From assembly GCA_018881555.1 (NCBI GenBank), contig JACAXG010000071.1, positions 3,540,537 to 3,604,536 on the forward strand: 64,000 bases of DNA, in the 5' to 3' direction. Position numbers and translations under genes: made by a program. The notes below the pieces were generated by a model that saw only the letters and a program-made list of their open reading frames with translations, did not search any database and was not told the DNA's origin. Source of the stretch: Amblyornis subalaris. Its lineage: Eukaryota > Chordata > Aves > Passeriformes > Ptilonorhynchidae. Positions 40,801-53,674 of the stretch are shown here, one piece after another; positions within the stretch are counted from its first letter, which is position 1, and every line of letters begins with the position of its first letter.

Positions 40801-43800
40801 TATAGCAGCATTTTGGTGTGATGTTCATATGCCTTCTCCATGAGACCAGCCTTCCTCTTGGAGACTGGATTTTTGCTATCTGGATTTTGAGGGCATTTTG
40901 CTTTGATTTATTTTATGGGCTCGCTCTGGGCTTTCTATTTTTCTGCCAGGTATTTGAGTCCTTCCATCTCCTTAGAGCAGCAATAGCCTTTGGTTGGGTA
41001 GCACATCAGGGTTCCACCTGGTCTGTCCAACCACCATAGAGAAAGGGCAGAGTGCTAAAAGCAGTGTCTCTTTCTAGAGGAGAATGAAGGGAAACCTCCT
41101 GGAGTACTTGTGGAGGGGCTTCCTGTTGTTCCCTCAGTGTGCAGGGTGACCAACTCCCAGCATATTCTGTGTTCCAAGAATTGAGGGTTGCAATTGACTG
41201 CCAGAGGTTTGTGGTGTTCTACAGTTTGTCATCTGGGGAGTGTGTTCTAGTCCCTCCTACCACCTGTATCATAGAAGCAGGCAAAAAGACACTGCTTGAT
41301 CTGCCTCCAGACTGTGCCACTTCAGCCACCTCTTGTGTATTCCCATTCCACCTGTTCCCTGTCCACTGCACAACCTGTTGCTGTCCAAGGAGGAGAACAA
41401 GGCTGCACCGGCATTAGTTTTGGCTGTGACCTAGAGAGGGACAAGCAACACAGGCATTTGTAGTGTGGATCTCAGCATCCCTTGACTTGTCATTTTTGTG
41501 GTAAGGAGGCCTTAACAAATGTTTGCATGGAGCCAGTTGGGTCAGACCCCTTCTTCTGGCTCTTCCAGAATCTCAGGCTGGGCTGCTGATGCATGTCCTG
41601 CCGTAAAACCAGTGCTTTTGCCAAACGTTGCTCTGAAGCAAGCCTACAGGGAGAGAGGAAAAAGGAGAAATAGGTTCCAATAATGCCGAAGTTGTTTGTT
41701 TATTTAACTTGAGAAGTGATTTAATTTTCCCAAACCTTCCTTTCTGTAACAGTTGAACTGTTGTGATTGAACTTTTCAGAAATTCTGGAAACCTCTCTTG
41801 GAAAATGTCAGCCCAAATGTTTGCCAAATAAGACAGTGCTGGTAGCTTCAGAAGGTGTCAGACAGTATTGGTAAAAAATAGTGATAATTCACTCCCAGAA
41901 AGAGAGAGAATGTGACTGTCTTTCCTGTAGAGTGAATCTACAGGAGACTGTCTTTGCTAGAGAGAGTTAAAAGTGGAGAAAATACCTGGATAGAGTTAGA
42001 GGAGTACAGAGGGACTTGCCACAGTATTCTTAGGACACAAGGTGTTGGGACAGCTGGAATGTTAGTGACCGACACTCTTCAGTAGAGTTATTGCCAAGAG
42101 TTTTGGAGTGGATAGCTTGCAGCCTGGAGGCTAAAGAAGGCTGAGAGAGGAGGGTGAGCTTCACTCACTGTGATCCTGTTGCTGCTATCATATGGGGAGA
42201 GGTCGCAGCCCTGGGAAGAGTAGGAATAAGAAAGGCCTTTTAGGATGCTCACCAGCAGAGCCAGGCTGAGAGATGTGTGTGGGGCTCTGTGGAGGTGGGT
42301 GCAGGGCAGGCAGTGAAAAGGCAAAACTCATTCCACTGCCCCAGGAAATGAAGGGAGTCACTTCTCAGGAATTTAGAAGATGAGTTTTCGATAAAACAGA
42401 TCTCTCCAATTCTTGCATGTATCAAACCAAGGGAGGCAGGAGCGCTAAACCTGAGCGACTACCTCCTACTGTCTGTTCTGTTTGGAGGACAAATTGACTG
42501 GTACTTACAGACTTTCAGGTAGAATTTCTCTCTCCTTTTCTGCTGTGCAGTCCATGTTTGGTGCAGCACTGGCAGCCATCGCCTTTCCTCCAATCGGATC
42601 CTTTTGTTCTTGCTGTCTGCCAGCTCAGTGAGAGCAGTGCTGTGGCAGAGCAGGTTGTGGATTTTGCTCCTAGCTTGGTCCCGAGGGGATCCAGAGAAGC
42701 TGACCTCTGAAGCTACAGCAATAAATGGGATTACTGCTCTTCTTGGTACTACTGTTGCTAGTGTGTCCTTCCCCCTCCAGCGTTTCCAAATCATTCTTCT
42801 TTCTTCCTCTCAGTATTTGAATTGGTTTGTTTGTTTTGTTTTACTGACACTTTCCCCTCACCACCCCCAACAGATGCAGCTTTTCCTTTTTATTCTCCAA
42901 TTCTTTGCTCCTTAAGGGCTCTGCCTGGATGTACAGCCCTTCCTGAGGAGAGCTGGCACACCAGTACTGATGTTATAAATAATGTTGGCTCCTCTTCCTG
43001 CTCCTTCCCCTCCCTGCATGGAACATGATTGGCTTGATTACAGAATTTGCCCTGTTTAATATCACCAAGGCAATGAGACACCTCCAGCAGAAGCTTTCAA
43101 ATATATTTACACTTTAAAAATTGAACTGAATGCTTTTTCTCCTTTGTAGGCTGTCAGCTTCTGTATGAGATTGTGAGCTGTCCTTATGGGAAACCTCTCC
43201 TTTGAACACATTCACTGCACAGTGTATGAACACCCTGTACCAAAGGAAGAGTTAAAAGTGCCTTTTATACACCCACTTTGAATCCCTGATTCTCTTTACA
43301 GAGCTGTGCCAGCAGCAACCTCTTTGCAAAATCTTACGTGTTGTGGTTTCTAGATTCTTAATCTGTGCTCTTCTAACATTTGCAAGAAAACAATTAGTGC
43401 TGTTAATTTAAACAAGAACCAGAAAGCCCTGAGTTCTTTAACAGTCAGGAAGAGCTGAATCTGTCTAAACCTTGGAGCTGGTGAATGTCAGCCTTGCAGT
43501 AATTGAACACAACATGTGATGCCAACCTGGTTAGTAAACTAAAGTACTTAGGCTGACAAACTGTAAACACATTCAACCCAGCCATGGCTCATGGCCAGCT
43601 GTGTGCTCTGATATCTCCAGAGCTTCCAACCCCTCTGACTGGCCGTGGTTCAGGTTGCAAGATTGCACTGTGACTCAGTCTCTTCGGTTTTAAGTCTTTG
43701 GAATAGCAAAAAGCACCACCCAGTTGAGAAGAGAACGCCAGGATTTTACAGGTGTAGATACCTGTGAAACTTCCTGTAGCCTGCTTTCCACCTTCTTTAT

Positions 43801-46800
43801 TGTTCTGGGGTTTTTAAAATGTAGTTCATGAGAAATGGGAGCAAAGCACTGATTTCTTACTTGTTCAGATCTGTCTGGGTGCTGGGTCCTCAGAGCCCCC
43901 ATGGCAGAGAAAACAGGAATGCTCTGGCTGCTGCCCTGATGCAGTCTTGTAAGATTTATTCTGAAACACATAGGTAGAGAGGTAGCCAAAAGATGGAAGG
44001 GCAATTGAGAAAGGCTAGACATGGATGCTGGCATCAAAGAGGCAGGGACAGTAGAGCATGAAATACTAGTCAGACTTGTACAAGTGGAAAACAGGCTCAC
44101 CAAGCTGGTAGGAAGCATGGGATGGACTGCTGACCACCTGGCACTCCCTGCTGAGTGGTTGGAGTTTGCCAATACAGGCTGCTCCCACTTCCTGCTGGGA
44201 ACACCCCATCTGCACTTTGGTAATAGGTCTATTTTCCCCTACCTACTGTGGTCTGGTAGATGTGGTACCAGGTTCTCCACTTCCCATAAGCAGCTCAAAG
44301 ATTTCAGACTGCTCTCTTCTTGCCAGAGTAGGGAAAAGGAGTCCTCAGCCTTGGCAGGTCTCCCTGTACTGGTGGGGAGCTTGATACTGATGCCTAGGAT
44401 GTTCCCTCTTAACTGTCCTGGCTGGAGTGCAGGAGCAGAGAGGCAGTGAGGCTGTTGTAGTCACAGTGTTGCTCTTTGTTTCCCTTCTGTGTCAGATATG
44501 GGCAAAGCAGAAATGCCCTTGGCACTGGGTGCATCGCCTCTTGGCTGCTGCAAGGGCAGGGTGGAAGGACAGTCCCACACTATCTCTGCCTGCTCACTGC
44601 TGTCCTGTTCTGGGTGAGCAGGTGAGCCTGTTCCCAATTCTGTAAGTGAGGAATGTTGTAATACCAAATAATAAACTTACTCCTCTTCCTCTTGATTTTG
44701 GCACCGAGTGAATTTCTTGAGTCTTGGAGTACATTTCATAACAAGTGTGACTTGAAAAGCACCCCGAGGCTGAAGAAGCACAGGGGCTGTTTTCCAGATG
44801 TTCATCCTGCTCCGTGCAGCCCCAGCTGACATTGTGAGCAAAGGCCTCCCTCGGCAGGAGCTCTTGTCAGGGCACAGCTCCCGGGCGGGAACATGGAACA
44901 GCAGCACAATGCACAGAGCAGCGCCCTGGTGGTGCATTGATCCCTGACACAGCAGGAGCCGGGGATCATCTTTTCATATAGGAGGAAGCTGTATGTAAAT
45001 TTGAGGTACTGCATTGGAGATCCTGTAATGTGCCCTGTGATTGTTGGATAAGCCCCCCTGAGGGTTTCTTCAGCAATTGCTGTACACAGCATAAGGCAGC
45101 CAGGCCCTGCCCTGTGTCCTGGCTGGCTGTGTTCGAGGCTGGAGTTTTGCAAGCATCACACTGGGAAAAATGCTCCTATTAAAAAGGGTTAGGACAAAAC
45201 CGTGGACTTTGCACAGTGCCCTTGTGGAAATGGGCAGGAAAGAAGGCCTGCAGTGTGTCCTGGGAGATGTTTGCTTCTCTGAAAGCACATCTCTTTTAAC
45301 GGGAGGACATTAACATTCCGGCAGAAAATGCTGTCTCCGTCAGCTGATGGTGCCCAGCAAGAACTGGCTTGTAAATTAAAGCTTTTACTTGTGAAGAGGG
45401 AAACTGTTCTCAGTGCTATAAGGAAAACTGTTGTGCCACTGTTGTGATGGGGAAGTTTAAATCATTTAAATAACTTGTCATTGTGTGCTGCTCTCTACAG
45501 ATGTTACAGACATACCCAGCTGGTTTTTAAATCCTCACCTCCTCCAAGAGAACCTGGTAAAGATAATTATAGTGCTGTGGCAATATTGACCAGTTACCTC
45601 ATCCTCAGCAGTGTGGACTTTGGAGCACTGTTAGTTTTTCTCAATGCTTCTTTGTGTAGCTGCACTTTTCTTTTGTAAGTGTTGTAAGAAATCTTTGGAA
45701 ACCAAGAGCAATTGTGTTTTTCTTGCACCAGGGCTGCTACATCCCTTCCTCTTTGGATGAAGGCAATCTTTGTTAAACGTCTCGGGGCTGTTTGTCTTGA
45801 TTATGTGTGTGTACCGTGCATTACAAAGTGGTCCATGAGCTGGACATCCAGGCACTACTGGCACAGAAACCGTAAGGAATGGTCATAGCCTTGTTGAACG
45901 CTTCTGTGACAGTCACACGGGTGCTCGGTAGATGCACAGAGTCTGTTGCAGTGTTCATTTTACCATGTAGTTTGTCACTGGTATTTTTCTGAAATTTTCT
46001 GAACAAAGACTGCTGAATTATGAATTTCTGCCTTCTTTGAGATGGCCTTTCAAGATTTTAAAAGGCACTATGGTTCTTATTGAATGTCACCGAAGGGTTT
46101 GATGCAAAGAGAAGTTCTTCTTTCTATGTAGTACCTAACGTGTGTGAATTTTACTCATTTCCTTTATAACAGCTCCTGTCTGCCACTTTTATTTAAGAGG
46201 TGGTGGTGGTATTTGACACCTCACAAAATTTTTATGAAGTAGTTGCTGCAAGTCTTTTAGGCTAGAATATGGCTTGTGAAATTTAATGAAAGTGTTCAAA
46301 AATCAGGATGGTTATTGATGAGACAGAATCCAGAAATATCTGGGAGCGTGAGGATCTGTTTCTTTCTTCGCGTCATGCGTAGGCCCAGTCGCACTCGGGA
46401 TGTGATAGTTCCTGCAGTCTAAACCTATGGCCCAGGTACCTCATCTACACATCTGCCAAGGACCCTAAACTAAGTGGAGCTTTTTGGGGGGCAGCTGTAG
46501 GGCTTTACTTTCAGTCAGTAGAGTGGAGTATGCTGCTGTGTTTCCTGATCCTCCTGCCGCTGAAATCAAAAGCTGAAGATTCCTCTGAATATTAAGAGGA
46601 GGATGGAGACCCAAAAACCTACCCAAATCCCTAGAAGAGTATGTACCCTTTCAGAGCCAACTTCTGACTCTATTCTTAGGGACATTTAACAACATAAAAA
46701 GGTTGCAAGAATTGTAAAATGCTATTTCTGTGAAAGACAGAAATAAAAAGAACTGGAAACAAGATTCTGTAAAAGGGGGATGTTTCTCGTTATTTATAAC

Positions 46801-47690
46801 CTTCTTTGCTTGGCCGCATTTTTTTAGAGTTTTTGGAAACACTCAGTTTCACTTTATCGGGTTAAACACTTTTTCAGGTAGCAGTTTTGAGAGGAAGGAT
46901 AACTGAAATTCAACAGAGAGGATTACTGCTTCTCTTCACACTTCATGTTAGTCTTCGCCATTAGCCCATGAACGTATTTATGGGGTTTTTTTCTTCTCTC
47001 TTTCTTCAGTTGTTGGTTAAGAACTCCTTCATGGAATTCCAGTAAGGAAATCAGCATGTGCATTCCAAGCCATCTCGATTATTCCATTCTCTCACTAAAA
47101 ATAGACATTGTGCGAGCTGGCACTGAAAAATAATTTAGGGAATAGTAGAGAGTGGGAGAAAGAACAGCCATGTGGAGCTATGTCAGGCTGTGACCGCGGT
47201 GTGCTCACCTGGGGAGGTGCAGGGAGAGTGATCCTGTCTGCTCACAGAAACACAGCTTTGGAGAGCTCCCGTGGGAGGAGGGAGGGGATTGCACAGAACA
47301 AGGGCCTTAGATTTGTTTAGGAGGATGGATTCTGGATTTCTAAGTTCTGTATTTGGAATTTTGTGAAGAGGTCTGGGCACTTAAGTGGGGCACCACAGTT
47401 GGATGACTAAAGCTAACACTGTAACTTATCCAAGTGGCATCAGTTGCTGGTAAATAATTTTTTTTTAATGTTTTATGTTTGCATATTTCTATGATGCTGA
47501 GCACAGGTGGATTTTATGTTTGTTTTTTTAGTCTGAAAGTAAACCAAAAAACCAAGTATGCTCTGGTCAACTAAATGATATCTTTTACTCTCCATCCTCA
47601 TTATTGTGTTTTGGTTTTTTTCTTACTCTCCCCACAACCTCCTTTTTTATTTTTTTAAATTTTTTTTTCTCTTTAACAACTTCTTTGTAG
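37831..47690 (+). other. BCR: BCR intron 2
   Basis: This 9.86-kb intron runs from GTGAGT to a very long T-rich tract ending TTCTTTGTAG, with a plausible branch site in TTTAACAAC. No coding exon could be supported in it. It contains an AT-rich block around 40740-40800 with the 10-bp palindrome CGTTGCAACG (40753-40762), the hairpin with flanking direct repeats at 41914-41955, and a small isolated group of CpGs at about 46367-46404. The open frames on both strands at 43690-44449 carry no motif I recognise and look like chance. Confidence 0.92.
41914..41955. repeat. hairpin flanked by 10-bp direct repeats
   Basis: The direct repeat GACTGTCTTT occurs at 41914-41923 and 41946-41955. Between them lies a 9-bp perfect inverted repeat, TCCTGTAGA and TCTACAGGA, with the loop GTGAA (41923-41945). 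Confidence 0.8.
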
Positions 47691-47795
47691 AGTGAGCCAG
47701 ACCTGGAGAAAGGCCTGGAGATGAGAAAATGGGTCCTGTCAGGAATCCTAGCCAGTGAGGAAACCTACCTGAGCCACCTTGAGGCCCTGCTGCTG
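47691..47795 (+). CDS. BCR: BCR exon 3: start of DH (RhoGEF) domain
   Basis: This exon has 105 nt, 35 codons, phase 0 at both ends, the same length as I recall for human. It begins SEPDLEKGLEMRKWVLSGIL and continues with ASEETYLSHLEALLL. The DH domain of BCR starts near residue 498 (the M of EMRKWV), so this exon carries conserved region 1, the first helix of the Dbl fold, whose ASE-x-x-YL pattern is typical of Dbl-family GEFs and contacts the GTPase switch regions. The donor is ctg|GTAAGT, a strong match to consensus. Skipping this exon would keep the frame but delete the first catalytic helix. Confidence 0.96.
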
Positions 47796-48310
47796 GTAAG
47801 TGCTGGGGACAGCTGCCAGTTCAAACGCTGGTACTTGAATTTGCACTGCTGCTTCCACCCAGGGTTTCCCCGAACTTCACATCCCATGGGTTACAAGTTA
47901 CTGGGTGCAAAAGGTACCTGTTACTCCTCCAGTAGAGAAAGGAAGGCTTAAAGGAAGGACTGGATATGGCACAGTTAGGGAGTTATTAGTGTGGTAGTAT
48001 CCAGGAGCTCTGTCTTTAAGTGTCCTGTGCTAATTACTGGGCATGTTGCTGTACGGTTGGACAGAGATTAAGGAAATGGAGTGCAAAGGGATTTTAATTG
48101 CAGCATTAATATCCTGGGAAAATCCACCTACCAGGGGTGGCTGATCCCCATGAGAGAACTTGTTAATGTCTAGCTTTCAAGAGTTGTATGAATGCAAATA
48201 TCACTTATTAATAGGATGAAAAATAACCCTATGGAGGGATGTGTTGCAGTGTGGCAAAGGTGAATGTACATGGTTTGCATGATAACGATTTCCTTCTTTC
48301 CTCATTTCAG
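47796..48310 (+). other. BCR: BCR intron 3
   Basis: This short intron of 515 bp runs from GTAAGT to CTCATTTCAG, with a pyrimidine tract (TTTCCTTCTTTCCTCATTTC) and a possible branch site GATAAC just before it. The last 72 bases are open in frame with exon 4 from an ATG at 48239; I take that as chance. Nothing else was seen in it. Confidence 0.93.
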
Positions 48311-48496
48311 CCTATGAAGCCTTTGAAGGCTGCTGCCACCACCTCCCAGCCTGTGCTGACCAGTCAGCAGATTGAGACAATATTCTTCAAAGTGCCTGAG
48401 CTATATGAGATCCACAAAGAATTCTATGATGGGCTCTTTCCGCGAGTGCAGCAGTGGAGTCACCAGCAACGTGTGGGGGACCTCTTCCAAAAGCTG
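48311..48496 (+). CDS. BCR: BCR exon 4: DH domain core
   Basis: This exon has 186 nt, 62 codons, phase 0 at both ends, and covers about residues 523-584. It opens [20 protein letters not shown], then [36 protein letters not shown] and DLFQKL. This is the segment between the first and second conserved DH helices: the PM-PL motif after helix 1, the helix containing [15 protein letters not shown] (the general Dbl pattern I-x-x-I-F-x-x-V-x-x-L/I-x-x-x-H), and the start of the next helix ending at GDLFQKL. These residues separate BCR from ABR, which differs here (for example FYKIQDIYEIH). The donor is ctg|GTGAGT. The protein acts on Rho-family GTPases at membranes and the cytoskeleton. Confidence 0.96.
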
Positions 48497-51400
48497 GTGA
48501 GTCAGCTGCCATCACCAAAGGTTCTGGTACCTCTCACCCATCTCACAGGAGCTGGAGGTTCCCTTTGGTGACTGCATAGACCCAAGGAATCAAAGTCTGT
48601 GGCTGGAATAGATGAGAGGCTTCTCACCTTCTGGCTTTACCACTGCAATGTAGGCCCTACAGTAAAAGTGGCTCTTTCATCGGCTTTAATTAAAGACTGC
48701 AGCAAGCTGTGGTGCTAAAATAAATACAATTTCACTTAAATGTTGAATCTCCAGGGTCTCTGCAGTGTCCTCAAAGTGTTTCCTTTAGAGGAAGATGGGA
48801 GTGTAGCAGTATTACAAAATGAACTTAACACCGACAGTGAGTGTTCCTCATTACTGTTGAACTCCCTCACACACACTTCCTTCTCTCTGTGGTGCTTCGC
48901 TCTACCTTGCGCTGATTTATGGTCACCACCTTTTGCTTTGCTTTTCTGCCACCATCCTGGCCTTTCATTTCCCCTTGCTGTTATGCTGATGCAGTCAACC
49001 TGCAGCTGAGAATCCTCCAAGCAACCTCAACAAAATCCTCTGAGTGCAGAACAAGACAAAGACATATACAGCATATTCCTGAGGCTGAATTAAAATTGCT
49101 GAATTTCTGAGCCAGATGACAAATTGTTTGCATTCTAGGAAGTTTTTTTGCCCCTTTAGCCTCTCCCCTAGCATGTGCAGAGAGCAAAGGATTAAAGGAG
49201 CTGTTTTTTCCTTTTTAGAAAAAAAAAAGAAGCTCTACATTCCTGAGGTGCCTCTGATTCTCTGGGTGGGAGTGACATTCCAGTGAGGGGCTTATTGGCT
49301 GGGGAGTGTGCTTTACCAGGGTCCATCAATTGTTAGCAGCTGTGTAGCCCAGCATCAGCCCCATCCCATATGGAACAGGGGGAGCTGGCCTGGAAGATGA
49401 TGTTTTCTGTGCATGCCAGCAGCTCAAGATGAAAATACGGGAGTCTGCTTTTCACTGCCAGCATGTTTTAGCCAGGAGGGGTCAAGTTGGTGCCTTGGTA
49501 ATAGTTCATGGTATGCAATTTGAGCAGCTGGTTTGAGAGGACAAACCCAGCTGCTGCTGGGTGCTGAAGCAGACACAGAAGGTTGGTGGAAGTGGCAGCC
49601 TCACAAGCTGCACTGGACATGTGGTGCAGCAATGGGAGTAGCACTAATTGGAGAAGACCTGATCATATTCCTTGGCACGGCTGTCCAGCAACCTTCTACT
49701 CACTGTACACCTACTCAGGCTTTTGTTCCAGAGCATTTTTTGCTGCTTGGTGATCACAGGTGCAGGGGTTCAGCCCTTCCAGCACTCTGCTCTTATGTTC
49801 CCCTGATTTTTCTGCATTTGTGACAGAATTGTTGTTTTTGTTGGGTTAGCAGCGGAAGCAAAGGAACAAATTGCCCTCGTGCAGGAGGCTTTGAGCTGGC
49901 ATAGCAGTTTCAGTTTCAGGTGGTTTGGTACAGTATCAGTGGGAATTGCAGACTGTTTGCTGGATGAGATAAAGCTAATAATTCTTGGCAGGCACTGGGA
50001 AGCAACTAGATGAGAAAGACAGCAAGAACATCAGGCATTTTAAGGCATCTATACTGGATGTACATCAAATCTTTTCAAGCAGACTGTTTACTCATGGTCG
50101 AGTCGTGCAATCTGATGTTAAACTCTGAAATACTTGTTATTATCCAGATGTCCCTGGGGACATTAATTTTTTTTTACTATTACACAAAAAACAGCACAGT
50201 AGATTGGAGTCACAGATAGTGGATGCAAAGAGTTTTAGAATTTCACGTGTTCTGGCACAAAGTGTGATCTATTTGCGACATCAAATTGACTGTTATTACA
50301 CCTTTTCCTGTTGAGGAAAAGATGCCAGGCATGTGGGAGTGAAATACACTTCTCATTTTTGGGGAATATATTGTACATAGTTTTTGTAGCTAGAAAGGAA
50401 AGTCTCTAGAGCTGTTTTTAGAAATGAAGAAATATTTAGCAAACATCCTCACTGATGGGTTTCAGAAATAGAAAAACAATTTATCCAAAAATGAGCTATT
50501 TCTACCAACTTTTGTTTCATTTTCAGTGCATTCTTTTTAATTGAAAAACAAAAAAATTAAACCAGCTTGAAATTGGTGTGTGAGCATTATTGTTTTGTTT
50601 GGAAGCTCAGTTTTTAATGAAAAAGTTGTCTTTGTGATGGCAGATTTAGAGGAGGAAAACAAAAGCTTAGAAATAAAGACTGTTCAGGAGAACCAGGAAA
50701 TGAAAGAACCACAAGGGAAGGGAGAAACTTAAAGCTCTGCCATGTTAGCTGATAACCTAGTTATCAGGCAAATCTGAATATCATAAGCCCTGCAAATGGT
50801 CAGTAATTCTGACACAGCTTCTTCACAGGATTGTGCCCCAGTGGCAAATACAGGTTTTATTCTCTCTGTGCTGCTGGGGTCATCCCTGGTATAAGTGAGC
50901 AGGGGTTGAGACTGGTTTCTAGTCTTTCATCAAAATGTGACCTAGGAAATACCTCACTATTCTTCAGCTTCTGTCAGCTAAATTTGTGCAGGTAACGTTG
51001 TCCTGAGAGTGGCTTTTTCTCTTCCATCACCTCTTGCACAAAGCTCCACAGAGAATGGGGAGCACGATGGTTATGAGAGCAGGAGAAGGAAGGAGCACTG
51101 GCTGTGGAGAAGTTCACTGCTCTGCCTCTTGCACATCTTGGTTAGAAGGGTCAGGGAAGGTGCAGAAGTGATGAGGTGAGTGCAGCCGTTCTGGCAACAA
51201 CTTCTTAATGCACCGTTCTCAGCACTGCACCCCTTGGCTGCTGAGTGGCACTTGCAGGCTCAGGCTGCTGAGGTGTTTGCAGCCCAGCCTGGCAGCTCTG
51301 CAGCACAAAGCCAGCTCTGCACTCCAGACAAGCTTGGAAGCTACCCAGGGATTTCCCAAGCTGGATCTTGTGTTCTCTGGCATGAATATGGCTGCAATTC

Positions 51401-52107
51401 CTAAGTCAGCAAACAGGATCAGTGCTAAGACTCTGTGATAATAATGACTTATTACTGCAATCTGAGGCCTATTCCATCCTTTTCTGGACCGATTCCATAT
51501 TCTTTCTGCTGGAAAAACTACCATTTTCTGTCACCTAGTGCCCCAGTCATTGCCATCCAAACAGATGGTGCTCTGGATCTCTCTTCTTGTAAGTGTTTTC
51601 AGCACTCTGCTGCCCTTATAACAATGTTCACTAAAGCAGATATGGGTGATATCTGGATTTGATTTAGTACATCCATCATACAAAAGCCAACAAGTAGCTT
51701 ACTGGGGTCACATTTGTGCTGTTGGGCTGAATCATTCCTCTCTGATTCATATGTTGTGGCAAAAAGCCAGCAACTCCAGTTACATCAATGAGCTGCAATA
51801 TTAATAGATACTAATCTGGCACTTCAGAAGGGAAAAATAGATGTCATTAATAAGGATGTGTCATTCTTGTAGGCTTTCACATCCTTCACAAGTAAACTTG
51901 TTCAGCATAGGGTGGAACTGGGTGCATGGGGGCACCAGTGCTGGTTAGACAAAGTTGACAGGTCAGAGATGTCCTTCTGGGTCTACTCAGCATTCCCTTC
52001 AAGTCTTTGGTGTGAAGGAACATGACTTGATCATTAGATACCAAGGCTGGCCATCCCAAACTGCCTTCTTCCCCAGCATGCATTTTATTTTGTTTTGCTT
52101 CCTGCAG
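48497..52107 (+). other. BCR: BCR intron 4
   Basis: This 3.6-kb intron runs from GTGAGT to TTGCTTCCTGCAG. It has no supported gene or RNA. Its sequence is ordinary intron with AT-rich stretches (about 50400-50700) and short A or T runs; an open frame runs in from 51955 in the exon 5 frame without any recognisable content. Confidence 0.92.
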
Positions 52108-52215
52108 GCCAGCCAGCTGGGAGTGTACCGGGCCTTTGTGGATAACTATGAAGTTGCTATGGAGACAGCAGAGAAATGCTGCCAAGCCAATGCTCAGTTT
52201 GCTGAAATCTCTGAG
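52108..52215 (+). CDS. BCR: BCR exon 5: DH domain, middle helices
   Basis: This exon has 108 nt, 36 codons, phase 0 at both ends, about residues 585-620. The peptide is [20 protein letters not shown] followed by [16 protein letters not shown]. It contains the DH pattern in which a tyrosine/phenylalanine-rich helix (YRAFVDNY) is followed by an amphipathic helix ending before the variable loop. Compared with the human protein as I recall it, the core is the same, with small changes (E for G after DNY, T for M after AME). The donor, gag|GTAATG, is weaker than those of the neighbouring exons. The exon is symmetric, so skipping would be in frame but would break the catalytic fold. Confidence 0.96.
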
Positions 52216-53613
52216 GTAATGTCACGGTGTTCAGACACACGAGCTGTCTGGGTCTGGCTAATACCCTGCCATGTCACTCCTTTCTATTCTCCAAGTACCT
52301 CTGCAGCCCTGACTTCTGGAGGAGTTGTGAGCTCCCACAGACTCCCTGCTCCAGCTCCTGTTCTTACACGGATTTGTACCTTGGGCTGGTCACAGACACA
52401 GCCTTTGTGTGCTGTCCCCACCCAGGGATTCTGGTAAAAACTGCTGTTGCTTTGAACTTCTCCAGCTCTGTGCCACCTTCATACATTCTAGAAGGGAAAG
52501 CTGTATGTGAGTTTCTCAAGTGTTTCTCTTGCTAATGATGATGCTGACTGTGGTGTAAAAGCCATCCTTAATGGCTTGCACTGTGGCTCTCAGTGGGATT
52601 GCAGGCTTCACTGATGTGGAGAGGAGAGGGTAGTTCTCTGTTTAAAAAGGCAAGTGTGTCAGCCATAAATCTGTAATATTATTCTTTGGCCTGCTCTGAT
52701 TTCCTCTCTGTCAGATGAGTACCTGTGTTAAAGCATTTTGAATAGTTTTTCAGTTTTCCCAGACCACCAGCTCTCCCTGCAGTGCGTGCTCTCATTGACT
52801 CTTTGAAGTGTTGTTTCTTGAAGAACTCAGTTGCCAAGAAAACATGAATTTCATATGTGTCTCCTTAAAAACGAGCAGATAAATAATCAGAGTACCAGGG
52901 GCATTTAGTGCTCTGGGAAGAGTCCTGAGTACATTCTACATTGCATGTCCCTCGAGATTTTTATGATAAAGAGGTAAAATATGATCCCTCAGGTTTGCTG
53001 TTTCTGATGGATAATTCTGAAATCATGCCAGTATTTACTGTGTTTGGAATGATGGTGATGATACTTTTGCATTTGTGTCCTGGTGAGGATTTTGGAGCTG
53101 AGCACATTAATGCACCTCATGGCCCATGGCAAAGAGCAGTCACTGACAGTGTTCCTTTGCTGCTGTGAAAGACCTGACTTGTCCAAGGTCACCCAGCTCT
53201 GAGTACAGGAATAAGGAAGTATAACCTGAGGGTACTGAGTCCCAATGCTGTACTTTATTTATTGGAGCTGTGACAGTGGCTTTGTCCTCACGGACATCTT
53301 TTCTTCTGCAGGTGATTTAAAAACTCCCCCATCCCTGTTGCTGTAGGTGGTTCCCTGCTTTGCTGCATCTCTATTGACAGGTGCTCCTAAGAACATTGCT
53401 TAATATTTGAGATGTGTGGGTGCCTGTGACATGGCAATGGTGGATTTACTAAGAAGGAGAGCACAACTTTTCCATCACTGACTTGAACCGTGATAGGGTT
53501 GTCCTCCTTTCACACTTAGGCCCTCCCCTGGAGGAGCACATAGTCTGTTGTGTTCCCATGTGATATTTCAAGACGATTGACCATCTGCTACGTGGATTTT
53601 CTTTTTCTTTTAG
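52216..53613 (+). other. BCR: BCR intron 5
   Basis: This 1.4-kb intron has a donor GTAATG and an acceptor tract TTTTCTTTTTCTTTTAG. No gene was seen. A small perfect hairpin, AAGCCAT-CCTTA-ATGGCTT, lies near 52559-52577, too short to suggest a function. Confidence 0.92.
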
Positions 53614-53674
53614 AATCTAAAGGCCAGAAGCACAAAGGAATCTAAAGATCAGTCGACGAAAAATTCCTTGGAAA
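53614..53674 (+). CDS. BCR: BCR exon 6: DH domain variable loop
   Basis: This short exon of 61 nt enters in phase 0 and leaves in phase 1 (the last base, A, begins a Thr codon finished in exon 7). It encodes NLKARSTKESKDQSTKNSLE, a lysine/serine-rich hydrophilic stretch corresponding to human residues 621-641 (NLRARSNKDAKDPTTKNSLE as I recall). It is the loop between DH helices and the most variable part of the domain between species, as expected for a surface loop. The acceptor is CTTTTAG|AAT and the donor gaaa|GTGAGT. Exons 6 and 7 together are 114 nt, a multiple of three, so they can only be removed in frame as a pair. Confidence 0.95.

Noticed and set aside
43690..44449. Overlapping frames on both strands in intron 2 (160 and 142 codons)
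   Set aside because: No motif, no splice or promoter context, and one frame is a shadow of the other.
47796..47818. Partial RE1/NRSF-like match after the exon 3 donor (GTGCTGGGGACAGCTGCC)
   Set aside because: Only one half-site fits and the spacing and second half do not match the consensus.
52535..52614. Possible C/D box snoRNA: ATGATGA at 52535 and CTGA at 52611
   Set aside because: The flanks do not form a terminal stem and no C'/D' pair is in place.
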